Assembly: GCF_025630775.1 (NCBI RefSeq)
Contig: NZ_JAOSZE010000021.1
Coordinates: 105,159 to 169,158, forward strand
DNA length: 64,000 nt
Direction of reading: 5' to 3'
Source: Actinoplanes sp. KI2
GTDB lineage: Bacteria; Actinomycetota; Actinomycetes; Mycobacteriales; Micromonosporaceae
The notes under the pieces are model-generated. The model was not told the origin of the DNA and did no database searches. It saw only the letters and a list, made by a program, of their open reading frames with translations. Position 1 is the stretch's first letter, and every line of letters begins with the position of its first letter. Made by a program: the position numbers and the translations under genes. Positions 50,513 through 59,579 of this stretch are shown in pieces.

Positions 50513-51424
50513 ATGAACCCGTTCACCGACTGGTACGACGCGGCCGGCGTGCGGGCCGGGAAACGCCGGATGTTCGCCGACGAACGCGACCAGGGCAAGG
50601 TGTTCTTCCCGGCGGCCCTGGTGCCGTACCTGGAGCATGACCTGGTCCGCGAGCGGGCCCCGGGGCAGCGCGAGGTGCTGACCGTTCGGCACCTCTACCA
50701 ATTCCTGCTCGCCACCACCCACCTGGAAACTCGGGTGGTCAATCGGGGAGCGGAACGGATCGCGAACAACCGGATCGGTGTGCCGGTCGGCGGGCAGTTG
50801 CGGATGGACGCGTTCAAGGTCTACTGCGACGAGGGTTACCACTCGTTGTACAGCCTGGACCTGGCGCGGCAGGTCGAGGCGGCAACCGGGACGGCCCTGC
50901 CCGACTGGGACTTCGGCGGATTCGCCGACCGGCTCGACGCGACCGCGGCCGCGCTGCTGCCCGGTGCCGAGGTGCTCGCCCAACTGTTGCAGGTCGTGGT
51001 CTTCGAGACGCTGATCACGTCGGTCCTCAACGAGTTGCCCGCCGATCCGACGGTGGTGACGACCGTCCGCGACCTCGCCCGCGACCACGCGCGCGACGAA
51101 GGACGCCACCATCGCTATTTCGCGGGGTTCTTCCGGCACCTGTGGACCCACCTCGATGCGCCGACCCGGGCCCGGGCGGCCGTTGCCCTGCCCGAGCTGA
51201 TCGCCGACTGTCTCCGCTGGGACGGCGAACCGGTACGCCGATCGCTGACGCTGGCGGGGCTCACCGAAGCCGAGGCCGACACCGTGGTACGCGACTGCTA
51301 CGGCGGCGTACCGGAGATGCGACAGACCGCGTCGGCCACCGTGCGGTTGTGCCGGTCGACCGGCGTTCTGGACCAGCCGGGCGCCTGGGAGGCATTCGCC
51401 GCCAAGGGCTTGGTCGATGACTAG
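50513..51424 (+). CDS. AurF-type diiron N-oxygenase
   Basis: A 303-residue member of the p-aminobenzoate N-oxygenase (AurF/CmlI) family, which oxidises aryl or other amines to hydroxylamine, nitroso or nitro groups. The ligand set is recognisable: Glu in TTHLETRVV, the ExxH in CDEGYHSLY, Glu in VVFETLITS, and HxxxExxH in RDHARDEGRHHRY. The ATG has GAACGAGG upstream. It is first in a four-gene overlapping operon and uses more TTG leucine codons than the rest of the window. Substrate unknown. Confidence 0.85.
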   Translation: MNPFTDWYDAAGVRAGKRRMFADERDQGKVFFPAALVPYLEHDLVRERAPGQREVLTVRHLYQFLLATTHLETRVVNRGAERIANNRIGVPVGGQLRMDAFKVYCDEGYHSLYSLDLARQVEAATGTALPDWDFGGFADRLDATAAALLPGAEVLAQLLQVVVFETLITSVLNELPADPTVVTTVRDLARDHARDEGRHHRYFAGFFRHLWTHLDAPTRARAAVALPELIADCLRWDGEPVRRSLTLAGLTEAEADTVVRDCYGGVPEMRQTASATVRLCRSTGVLDQPGAWEAFAAKGLVDD

Positions 51425-52214
51425 CCGGCCGCAGGTGCGGCGCCGGCCCGTGGCGCAAGCGCGGGACGGGTTCACCTATGCCGAGTACCTCTGCCTGCCG
51501 CGGCTGCTCGACGCTCAGCGTCCGCAGGCCGTTCCGGCGATGCACGACGAGTTGATGTTCATCGTCACGCATCAGGCGTACGAATTGTGGTTCCGGCTCT
51601 TGTTGCACGAACTGACCGCGGCCCGGGATGCCATGCTCGCGGGCGAGGCGGAGCGGCCGTGGGCATTGCTGGCCCGATGCCACACCGTGGAACGGTTGAT
51701 GCTGGCTCAGATGGACGTGCTGGACACCCTGCCGCCCGCCTCCTTCGCGGAATTCCGGTCGGCGTTGGCGGGGGCGTCCGGCTTCCAGTCCGTCCAGTTC
51801 CGCGAGATCGAGTTCTTGTCCGGCTGGCCGGACAGGCGCTACCTTTCGGCCGGCCTGCCGGCGCAGGAACGTGACCGGCTTCAGCGGCGGCTGGACGAGC
51901 CGACGTTGTGGGACGGCTTCCTGACGGTGCTGACCGCTGCCGGCCATGACGTGTCCGATCCGGAACGGCGTGCCGGCGTGTTGGCGGAACTGGCGCGTGC
52001 CAGGGGGGATCGTCGGGGCCTGTGGCGACTGGCCGAGGCCCTGCTCGACCATGACCAGTCCTGGTCACTGTGGCGTTGTCGGCACGCTCTGCTGGTGGAG
52101 CGGCAGATCGGTGTCAAGGCCGGCACGGGCGGCAGCACGGGGGCGAGCTTTCTGCGCTCACGCCGCGACCGGCGCTTCTACCCCGACCTGTGGGAGGTGC
52201 GCAGCCGGCTATGA
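51417..52214 (+). CDS. tryptophan 2,3-dioxygenase family haem enzyme
   Basis: A 265-residue TDO-family protein: active-site MHDELMFIVTHQAYELWFRL (the His of THQ corresponds to the distal His), GFQSVQFREIEFL, the haem-ligand His in LWRCRHALLVERQIG, and KAGTGGSTGASFLR with FYPDLWEVR at the end. TDO opens the indole ring to N-formylkynurenine; some relatives in natural-product clusters hydroxylate instead. It overlaps the upstream N-oxygenase gene by 8 bases and the downstream SDR by ATGA. No kynurenine formamidase or kynureninase is nearby. Confidence 0.9.
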   Translation: MTSRPQVRRRPVAQARDGFTYAEYLCLPRLLDAQRPQAVPAMHDELMFIVTHQAYELWFRLLLHELTAARDAMLAGEAERPWALLARCHTVERLMLAQMDVLDTLPPASFAEFRSALAGASGFQSVQFREIEFLSGWPDRRYLSAGLPAQERDRLQRRLDEPTLWDGFLTVLTAAGHDVSDPERRAGVLAELARARGDRRGLWRLAEALLDHDQSWSLWRCRHALLVERQIGVKAGTGGSTGASFLRSRRDRRFYPDLWEVRSRL

Positions 52215-53005
52215 ACGCCAGGAACGTTCTGATCACCGGCGGTTCCAGCGGCATCGGCCGGCACGCCGTCGCCAGGTTCGCCCGCGGCGGGGACACGGTC
52301 TGGTTCACCTACCTGCACGGCGCGGACCGCGCCAAGACCCTGGTGGAAGAGCTGGCCTCGGACGGCGTCGAAGTGAACGCCTTCGCGTTCGACCAGGGTG
52401 ACTGGGACAGCCATCAGCGGCTGTTGCGGAAGCTTCCCGCCCCGGTGGACATCTTGGTCAACAACGCCGCGGTGGGTTCGGCCACGGTGGTGGACTACGA
52501 GCCCGGGGCGGCACACCAGCGGTCGGCGGCCATGCTCCAGATCAACAGCGTCGGTCCGCTCTGGCTCGTCCAGCAGTTGGTGCCCAGCATGCTGGAACGC
52601 GGCTACGGAAAGATCATCAACGTCGCCAGCGTCGGCGGCGGGATAGCGCCCTTCCCCACCTTCGATCTCGCCGACGGCATGAGCAAGGCTGCGCTCGTGC
52701 ACCTGAGCCGCCAGCTCGCGGTCGAGCTGGCGCACACGCCGGTGGACGTGTTCGCTGTCTGCCCGGGCGCCGTGGACACACCCATGCTCAATGCGAGCGT
52801 CCTGGGCCGGTTGGACGACGCCGCGCGGGCCACCTTCCTGGCCGCACTGCCGAAGCAGCGGCTCATCCAGCCCGGCGAAATCGCCGACCTCATCGCCTGG
52901 CTGTGCACCGGTGCGGCCGCCAGCCTGCACGGCGCGGTCCTGGACGCCTCGCTGGGACTCGGGCTGGCGCCGGGAATGTTCCAGCCCGATCCGGCCGCAC
53001 ACTGA
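52211..53005 (+). CDS. SDR-family protein with unusual active site
   Basis: A 264-residue classical-length SDR: VLITGGSSGIGRHAVARF (TGxxxGIG), ILVNNAAVG (NNAG-like), catalytic-region Ser in INVASVGGG, and C-terminal VCPGAVDTPM. In the YxxxK segment the sequence is FDLADGMSKAALV: the Lys is present but the Tyr position is Asp. Normal SDR catalysis is therefore doubtful unless another residue substitutes. It is coupled to TDO (ATGA) and to the aminotransferase-like gene (TGATG). Confidence 0.85.
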   Translation: MNARNVLITGGSSGIGRHAVARFARGGDTVWFTYLHGADRAKTLVEELASDGVEVNAFAFDQGDWDSHQRLLRKLPAPVDILVNNAAVGSATVVDYEPGAAHQRSAAMLQINSVGPLWLVQQLVPSMLERGYGKIINVASVGGGIAPFPTFDLADGMSKAALVHLSRQLAVELAHTPVDVFAVCPGAVDTPMLNASVLGRLDDAARATFLAALPKQRLIQPGEIADLIAWLCTGAAASLHGAVLDASLGLGLAPGMFQPDPAAH

Positions 53006-54252
53006 TGGTGTCGCAGCAGGCCACCCGGCTGGTGGCGGGGACGCCGGCGATCGCCGCCGCCCACTTCGTCGCCGAGGCCGACCCGTACGACTCGATGTCC
53101 AACCCGGACGGCTATGTCAATGTGGGTACGGCCGAGAACCGGCTGGTGTGGGACATGCTGGGGCCGCGGCTGTGCGCCGCCCGAGCGGTGACGGCCGCCG
53201 ACGTTCGATACGCGCCGCTGCACGGCACCGTCGCGCTGCGGTCACAGGTGGCCCGGTTCCTGGCCCGAGGCGGCGCTCCCATCGACCCCGAGGATCTGGT
53301 CGTGGTGAGCGGGGCGACAGCGGCCCTGGACATCATCGCGTCGGTGCTGTGCGATCCGGGCGAGGCGCTGGCCGTGCCGGTGCCCTACTACGGAGCCCTC
53401 GACACGGACCTGACCGGCCGATCCGGGGCGCGACTGGTACCGGTGCCGCCGCTTGCCGGGGCACCGCTGCCGGATGCGGCGGCGGTCGTGGACACGGTCC
53501 GGCGAGCTCGCTCCGCCGGCACCACCGTACGCGCCTTGGTGCTGACATCGCCGCACAACCCGCTCGGGCTGATCTACCGCGAGACCGAGTTGCGCGCCTT
53601 CGCCTCGGCCTGCGCGGCACTCGACCTCGACCTGATCGCCGACGAAGTGTACGCACACTGCGCGTTCGCCGGTCCGGCCTTCGTCAGCGCCCGCGATGCG
53701 GCGTCCGGCCCACTGGATCCGCAACGCGTTCACGTGGTGTGGGGATTCGCCAAGGACCTCGGCCTGCCCGGGCTCAAGGTCGGCGTGTTGCATACCCGGC
53801 AACCGCAGGTGCGCGTGGCGGCGCGGGAGCTGGCATACTTCGCGCCGGTCTCCACCGACACCCAGTGGCTGTTGACGGAACTGCTGGCCGCCGACGACTG
53901 GACGGTGCAGTTCCTGACCACCAGCCGGAACCGGCTCGCCGCCTCGTACGCCGCGGCAGCCGGCCACCTCACCGCCGCCGGTGTGCCGTTCCGGCCGGCC
54001 GAGGCGGGCTTCTCCATCTGGACCGATCTGCGTGGCTGGTTGGACGCGGCATCGCCGGAGGCCGAGCGTCTGCTGTGGCAGCGCTTGTTCCGGTCGGGCC
54101 GAATCAACCTGCTGCCCGGTGCGGTCTTCCACCACCCGGAACCCGGTTGGTTCCGGCTGTGTCACACGACCGATCCGGCGACGGTCGCCGAGGCGGTGGC
54201 CCGTCTGCGGCACGTCCTGGGCGACTCGACGACCGCCTTCCCGCCCCGTTAG
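53005..54252 (+). CDS. ACC-synthase-like fold-type I PLP enzyme
   Basis: A 415-residue PLP enzyme of the class I/II aminotransferase superfamily. It is closest in motif pattern to 1-aminocyclopropane-1-carboxylate synthases: YVNVGTAENRLVWDML start, YAPLHGTVALRSQVARFL, VVVSGATAALDIIA, LTSPHNPLGLIYR, DEVYAHCAF, and the Schiff-base Lys in VWGFAKDLGLPGLKVGVL. It could be a transaminase or catalyse an elimination/replacement. It is the last gene of the operon and is followed by a perfect hairpin terminator. Confidence 0.88.
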   Translation: MVSQQATRLVAGTPAIAAAHFVAEADPYDSMSNPDGYVNVGTAENRLVWDMLGPRLCAARAVTAADVRYAPLHGTVALRSQVARFLARGGAPIDPEDLVVVSGATAALDIIASVLCDPGEALAVPVPYYGALDTDLTGRSGARLVPVPPLAGAPLPDAAAVVDTVRRARSAGTTVRALVLTSPHNPLGLIYRETELRAFASACAALDLDLIADEVYAHCAFAGPAFVSARDAASGPLDPQRVHVVWGFAKDLGLPGLKVGVLHTRQPQVRVAARELAYFAPVSTDTQWLLTELLAADDWTVQFLTTSRNRLAASYAAAAGHLTAAGVPFRPAEAGFSIWTDLRGWLDAASPEAERLLWQRLFRSGRINLLPGAVFHHPEPGWFRLCHTTDPATVAEAVARLRHVLGDSTTAFPPR

Positions 54253-54280
54253 GTCCCGCCCCGCCGAGACGACGAGGAAG

Positions 54281-54308
54281 CGGCCCGGCGCCAGGGGGCG
54301 CCGGGCCG
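54281..54308. terminator. bidirectional hairpin terminator
   Basis: Perfect 12-bp arms CGGCCCGGCGCC (54281-54292) and its complement (54297-54308) with AGGG loop, between the convergent PLP-enzyme and LamG-protein genes. Confidence 0.82.
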
Positions 54309-54320
54309 TGGTGGATGGGG

Positions 54321-55100
54321 TCAGCCGAGTTCGGCGTACACGTCGTCGAGCTGGCCGTGGTACATGTCGCTGGACGTGTTGAAGTTCGGGCCGCCGATCC
54401 GCAGCGGCATCGAGTTGCTGATCGACATCGCCGCCGGGACCGAGACCGTGCCCTGCTGGACCCCGTCGACGAAGATCGCCAGAGTGGTGCCCGAGCGCTG
54501 GCAGAGGATCTTGTGCCACGCGCCGTCGGTGATCGGGTTGGTGGAGTGTGCCATGTAGACGGCCGGCGAGCCGACGCCGATCACGACGCACTGGGCGCGG
54601 CCCATCTTCTGGCCGATCTGCATCTTCCACTGGCTGCCGGTGGCGTTGGTGCCCTTCTGCATGATGTTCGACGAGCCCCGGACCTGGCTCTTCAGCACGC
54701 GGATGGTGGCACCCCAGCGGAACAGCCGGGTGCCCGGGTTGAGGTCGCCGTCGTTGGGCGCCTCGAGCATGGCCCGCGGGCAGGCCGTGGCGCCCACCGA
54801 GCACAGGGCCGGGAAGGCGACGTACTTGCCGCCGGTCGGGCCGGCCTCGTAGCTGAGCGCGCCCTGGTCGGCGCCGCGCGCGGTGAGCGCCGGGGCACCG
54901 TGGCCCGAGGTGTCGGCGACCCGGCCGGCCGTGGCGCCGGCGTCGAAGTTCCAACGAGCGACCAGGACCGGAGCGGCCGTGGTGGCCGGCGCCGTGCTCG
55001 CGGCCGGGGGCGTGTCATGGGGAGCGGCGGTCGCCGCCTGGGCGGCGGACATCGGGACGATCAGGCCGGCCAGAGCCGCTACCGCAATTGCGATCTTCAT
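54321..55100 (-). CDS. secreted LamG-type lectin domain protein
   Basis: A 259-residue exported protein. A signal peptide (IAIAVAALAGLIVPMSAAQA) and a short Thr/Ala/Pro stretch precede a concanavalin/laminin-G fold (VARWNFDAGATAGRVADTSG; WHKILCQRSGTTLAIFVDGV; PLRIGGPNFN). It probably binds glycans extracellularly. No enzyme domain attached. Confidence 0.85.
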   Translation of the reverse strand: MKIAIAVAALAGLIVPMSAAQAATAAPHDTPPAASTAPATTAAPVLVARWNFDAGATAGRVADTSGHGAPALTARGADQGALSYEAGPTGGKYVAFPALCSVGATACPRAMLEAPNDGDLNPGTRLFRWGATIRVLKSQVRGSSNIMQKGTNATGSQWKMQIGQKMGRAQCVVIGVGSPAVYMAHSTNPITDGAWHKILCQRSGTTLAIFVDGVQQGTVSVPAAMSISNSMPLRIGGPNFNTSSDMYHGQLDDVYAELG

Positions 55101-55165
55101 ACCTCAGAGATCGCTGCCGCCCACAACTGTTACTGGAAATTTAGGAATAAAGTCTTCGAAATCGC

Positions 55166-55555
55166 TCAAAGTAGTCCAAAGCTCTCAGCCAGGTAGCAGA
55201 CCGCCACCAGCCGCAGCAGGTGCCAGTCCCCCGCCAGCCACTCGGCGGGGCGCACCGGCGCCTCCCCCGCGGCGGGTACGTACCGGCCGGCGCGACGAGC
55301 GGAGGCGACGACCGACCGGGCGTACGCGGCGAGCGCCTCCGCGTCCGGTTCCCGCTCCGCGTCGGCGAGCGCGTCCCGCACGGCGGACGCGTGCTGGTCG
55401 ACCAGGGCCAGCAGGCCCGGGTCGGCGAAGGCGGCGACCAGTCCGTCGACGCCCACGCGGGCCATCATCTCGTCCAGCTGGGCGGTCGACGAGGCGAGAT
55501 TCGGGGCGGTCGCGGCGGTGGAGATCGGGGCGAAGGTCAGGAATTCGTTCGTCAT
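55166..55555 (-). CDS. hypothetical protein (DUF6401-like)
   Basis: A 129-residue helical protein: GLVAAFADPGLLALVDQHASAVRDAL and an aromatic C-terminus with WLAGDWHLLRLVAVCYLA. The pattern recalls DUF6401 proteins, some of which are annotated near natural-product genes; I hold that assignment loosely. The ATG at 55555 is chosen over an upstream frame lacking a ribosome site. Confidence 0.65.
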   Translation of the reverse strand: MTNEFLTFAPISTAATAPNLASSTAQLDEMMARVGVDGLVAAFADPGLLALVDQHASAVRDALADAEREPDAEALAAYARSVVASARRAGRYVPAAGEAPVRPAEWLAGDWHLLRLVAVCYLAESFGLL

Positions 55556-55630
55556 GGCGATGACGCTATGGCCTGCGCCGGGGTCGCGACAGGTGGGTAA
55601 CCGAACGGCACCCAAGCCCCTACGGCCTCG

Positions 55631-58600
55631 CTACGCCGGTAGTTGATCCATCGCCTTGTAGATGCGTTTGTCCGAAACCGGGTACGCGGTGCCGAGGGTC
55701 TGCGCGAACAGGTTGATCCGCAGTTCCTCGATCATCCAACGGATCTCGGCGAGCCCCTCGTCGGCGGCGCTGAGCGGCGGGAACTCGGCGCGCAGCTCCC
55801 GGTACTCGGCCTCGATCTCCTGGATCTGCGCCATCAGCTGCCGGTCGCGCCCGAGGTTTCCGCCGACCCGGTCGAGCCGGTACACGATGCCGCGGAGGTA
55901 CCGGGGCAGATGATGCAGCTGCCGCCAGCCCGCCTCGGTGACGAACCCGGTGTGCACCAAGCCCTTGAGCTGCTGCCGGATGTCGGCGAGCGCGGGGATC
56001 AGCTGCGGGTCGCGCAGGCTCTTGAGGCGCTGCTCGACGTCGTACGTGGTGGCCAGCACCGCCTGGACCTGGGCGACCACGCCCTCCACCGCGTCGACGA
56101 GGTCCTGCCGGACCGTGTCGCGCAGGGCGGCGAACTCGATCGAGGACCAGACCGGCCCGCCGGCGTCGGCGACCAGCTTGTCGACGGCCGCGCCGGCGCA
56201 GTCGTCGAGCAGGTCCGCGATCGACCGGTACGGGTTGGCCCGGGACAGTTCGAGCTTGGCCCGGTTGTCCAGCCGGCCCTGCAGGAAGCGGGCGGCCGGC
56301 GGGAGGGTGAGCAGCAGCAGTCGCCGGGTGCCGGCCCGCATGGCGACCCGCTGCTCGGGCTCGTTCTCGAAGACCCGGACGGCCACGCTGTCCGTCTCGT
56401 CGACCAACGCCGGAAACACCGTGACCTCGTAACCCCCGCGGACCTGGGCGACCCGCCGGGGCAGCATGCCGAAGTCGTTCGTGGTGATCCCGCGCCGCTC
56501 GATGTTCCCGGCCGCCGCCGCTATCGTCCGCTGGACCGTGGGCGCGAGGCGGCGCCGCAACTCGTCCAGATCGCGGCCGACCCCGAGCGTCTCCCCCGAC
56601 TCGTCGACCACGCGGAAGTTCATCCGCAGATGCGACGGCACCTCCGCGGGGCGCCACGCGTCGCGCGGCACCACCGCGCCGGTGAGCCGGCGCAGTTCGT
56701 TGCCGATGGCGTCGGTCAAGGGCCCGCGGCGGGCCGGCACCCGGTCGAGCACCGCCTCGGCCCAATCCGGGACCGGCACGAAGTTGGTGCGCAGCGCCTT
56801 CGGCAACGACCGGATCAGCGCGATCACCACGTCCTTGCGGAAGCCCGGCACCGACCACCCGAAGTCCTCCGGGTCGAGCTTGTTGAGCAGCGGCAAGGGC
56901 ACCTCGACGGTGACCCCGTCGGCCGCCGAGTTCGGCTCGAACTCGTACGTCAGCGGCAGTCGCACGCCGTTGGCCAGCCACGCGTCCGGGAACGCGTTCG
57001 GGTCGACCGTGTCGCGCCCGGTGTTCACCAGCAGATCGCGGGTGAAGGTCAGCAGGTCCGGCTGGTCCCGCCGGGCCTTCTTCCACCACGCGTCGAAATG
57101 CCGGGCGGTGACCACCTCGGCCGGGATCCGCTCGTCGTACAGGCGAAAGACGGTCTCGTCGTCGACCGCGATGTCCCGCCGGCGGGCCCGGTTCTCGATC
57201 TCCTCGATCCGCCTCAGCAACCTGCGGTTCTCGTCGAAGAACTTGTGGTGGGTCTCCCAGTCGCCCTCGACCAGCGCGTGCCGGATGAACAGTTCCCGGC
57301 ACAGCGCGGGATCGACCCGGGCGTACCCGACGCGCCGGCGCGCCACGATCGGCAGGCCGTACAACGTCACTTTCTCGTACGCCATGACGGCGCCCTGCTT
57401 CTTCTCCCAGTGCGGCTCGCTGTACGAGTGCTTCACCAGGTGCGGCGCGAGTTTCTCGGCCCATTCCGGCTCGATCCGGGCGTTCACCCGGCCCCACAGC
57501 CGGCTGGTCTCCACCAGTTCGGCCGACATCACCCAGCGCGGTTGCTTCTTGAACAGCGCCGAGCCCGGGAAGATGGCGAACTTCGCGCCGCGGGCACCGA
57601 GGTACTCGCGTTTCTCCCCGTCCTTGAGCCCGAGGTGGCTGAGCAGCCCGGCGAGCAGCGCGGTGTGCACGTGCTGCCCCTCGGCCACCTCCTCGCGGTC
57701 CTCGGCGAGGGCCAGCCCGAGGGTGCGGGCGACCTGCCGCAGCTGCGCGTAGATGTCCTGCCATTCGCGTACGCGCAAGTAGTTGAGAAATTCCGATCGG
57801 CACAGCCGGCGGAACTGGTTGCCGGATATTTCCTGCTGTTTCTCGCGCAGGTAGCGCCAGAGGTTGAGGTAGCTGAAGAAGTCCGACTCCTTGTCGAGGA
57901 ACCGGGCGTGCTTCTCGTCGGCCTGCTGCTGCTTGTCGGTGGGCCGCTCGCGCGGGTCCTGGATGGACAGCGCGGCCGCGATCACCATGACCTCGGCGAC
58001 GCAGTCCTGCTTGTCCGCCTCGATCACCATGCGGGCCAGCCGCGGGTCGACCGGGAGCTGGGCCAGCTGGCGGCCGATCGGGGTGAGCCGCCGGTCGTCG
58101 AGCGCACCGAGCTCCTCGAGCAGCTTCACGCCGTCGGTGATGTTGCGCTTGTCCGGCGGGTCGATGAACGGGAACCTGGTGAGATCGCCCAGTCCCAGGT
58201 TGGTCATCTGCAGGATGACGCTCGCCAGGTTCGTCCGCAGGATCTCCGGCTCGGTGAACTCGGGCCGGCCCTCGAAGTCCTCCTCCGAGTAGAGCCGGAT
58301 GCAGATGCCGTCGGCGAGCCGGCCGCAGCGGCCCTTGCGCTGGTTGGCGCTGGCCTGGGAGACCGGCTCGATCGGAAGTCGCTGCACCTTGAGCCGGTTG
58401 GAGTAGCGGCTGATCCGCGCGGTGCCGGGGTCGATCACGTAGCGGATGCCGGGGACGGTCAGCGAGGTCTCGGCGACGTTGGTGGCCAGCACGACCCGGC
58501 GCTGCGTGTGCCGCTCGAAGACCCGGTGCTGTTCGGCCGCCGACAGGCGCCCGTACAGCGGGACGATCTCGGTGTTGCGCAGGTTGCGCTTGCCGAGCGC

Positions 58601-59536
58601 GTCGGCGGTGTCCCGGATCTCCCGCTCCCCGGAGAGGAAGACGAGGATGTCGCCGTCCCCTTCGCGCCCCAGTTCGTCGACGGCTTCCGCGATCCCGTCG
58701 ACCTGGTCCATGGGCTCTTCGGTGTCGTCCTCGGTGGTCTCCACCAACGGTCGGTATCGGACCTCGACCGGATATGTCCGGCCCGAGACCTCGATAACCG
58801 GCGCCGGCTTGCCGGAAGCGTCCGAGAAATGCTCGGCAAACCGCTGCGTCTCGATGGTCGCCGACGTGATGATCAGCTTGAGGTCGGGACGCTTCGGCAG
58901 CAGCTCACGGAGGTACCCGAGAATGAAGTCGATGTTCAGGCTGCGCTCGTGCGCCTCATCGATGATCAACGTGTCGTACCGGCGCAGCTGCCGGTCGTTC
59001 TGGATCTCGGCGAGCAGGATGCCGTCGGTCATCACCTTGATCATGGTGTCGTCGCTCACCTGGTCGGTGAAGCGCACCTTGTAGCCGACCGTGGAGCCGA
59101 GCGGCCGGTCCAGCTCCTCGGCGATGCGCTCGGCGACCGTACGGGCGGCGATCCGGCGCGGCTGGGTGTGCCCGATCTGGCCGCGCACGCCGCGCCCCAG
59201 CTCCAGGCAGATCTTCGGGATCTGGGTGGTCTTGCCGGAGCCGGTCTCACCCGCCACCACCACGACCTGGTGGTCGCGGATGGCGGCGAGGATGTCGTCC
59301 TTGCGCCGGCTGACCGGCAGCGCTTCGGGATAGGTGACCTTGGGTACCGCGGCGAGCCGGGCCTCGAGGCGCTCAAACGCCTGCGAGGCCTCGGCCTCGA
59401 TCTCGGCGAGCACGGCCGCGCGGGCCGCCTCGTCGCGGATCTTGCGGGTGCCCTCCAGGCGACGCTGGAGTCGCCGTTCGTCGCGGGGCAGGAGCTGTTG
59501 TAGCCGGGTGCGAAGCGCGGCGGGTGTGGAAGACAT
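55631..59536 (-). CDS. hrpA: DEAH-box ATP-dependent RNA helicase HrpA
   Basis: A 1301-residue helicase, the usual HrpA length. Walker A GETGSGKT lies at about 96-103, the DEAH box in LIIDEAHERSLNIDF, ITSATIET follows, and QRKGRCGRL is motif VI. Helicase-associated, OB-fold and long C-terminal DUF3418 regions follow. HrpA acts on RNA structure and, in E. coli, on stalled ribosomes. Single gene on this strand. A complete 1286-codon antisense frame is open across it, a GC-skew artefact. Confidence 0.95.
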   Translation of the reverse strand: MSSTPAALRTRLQQLLPRDERRLQRRLEGTRKIRDEAARAAVLAEIEAEASQAFERLEARLAAVPKVTYPEALPVSRRKDDILAAIRDHQVVVVAGETGSGKTTQIPKICLELGRGVRGQIGHTQPRRIAARTVAERIAEELDRPLGSTVGYKVRFTDQVSDDTMIKVMTDGILLAEIQNDRQLRRYDTLIIDEAHERSLNIDFILGYLRELLPKRPDLKLIITSATIETQRFAEHFSDASGKPAPVIEVSGRTYPVEVRYRPLVETTEDDTEEPMDQVDGIAEAVDELGREGDGDILVFLSGEREIRDTADALGKRNLRNTEIVPLYGRLSAAEQHRVFERHTQRRVVLATNVAETSLTVPGIRYVIDPGTARISRYSNRLKVQRLPIEPVSQASANQRKGRCGRLADGICIRLYSEEDFEGRPEFTEPEILRTNLASVILQMTNLGLGDLTRFPFIDPPDKRNITDGVKLLEELGALDDRRLTPIGRQLAQLPVDPRLARMVIEADKQDCVAEVMVIAAALSIQDPRERPTDKQQQADEKHARFLDKESDFFSYLNLWRYLREKQQEISGNQFRRLCRSEFLNYLRVREWQDIYAQLRQVARTLGLALAEDREEVAEGQHVHTALLAGLLSHLGLKDGEKREYLGARGAKFAIFPGSALFKKQPRWVMSAELVETSRLWGRVNARIEPEWAEKLAPHLVKHSYSEPHWEKKQGAVMAYEKVTLYGLPIVARRRVGYARVDPALCRELFIRHALVEGDWETHHKFFDENRRLLRRIEEIENRARRRDIAVDDETVFRLYDERIPAEVVTARHFDAWWKKARRDQPDLLTFTRDLLVNTGRDTVDPNAFPDAWLANGVRLPLTYEFEPNSAADGVTVEVPLPLLNKLDPEDFGWSVPGFRKDVVIALIRSLPKALRTNFVPVPDWAEAVLDRVPARRGPLTDAIGNELRRLTGAVVPRDAWRPAEVPSHLRMNFRVVDESGETLGVGRDLDELRRRLAPTVQRTIAAAAGNIERRGITTNDFGMLPRRVAQVRGGYEVTVFPALVDETDSVAVRVFENEPEQRVAMRAGTRRLLLLTLPPAARFLQGRLDNRAKLELSRANPYRSIADLLDDCAGAAVDKLVADAGGPVWSSIEFAALRDTVRQDLVDAVEGVVAQVQAVLATTYDVEQRLKSLRDPQLIPALADIRQQLKGLVHTGFVTEAGWRQLHHLPRYLRGIVYRLDRVGGNLGRDRQLMAQIQEIEAEYRELRAEFPPLSAADEGLAEIRWMIEELRINLFAQTLGTAYPVSDKRIYKAMDQLPA

Positions 59537-59579
59537 GGCGCAGCAAGAATAGGCGGAACGGGCCGGAATCGCCTGGTGA

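Noticed and set aside
51417..52214. Catabolic kynurenine operon
   Set aside because: No kynurenine formamidase, kynureninase or kynurenine monooxygenase accompanies the TDO-family gene; the neighbours are biosynthetic-type enzymes.
55643..59503. 1286-codon plus-strand ORF across hrpA
   Set aside because: It is exactly antisense to a complete HrpA with all helicase motifs; extreme GC at third positions removes stop codons from the opposite frame.
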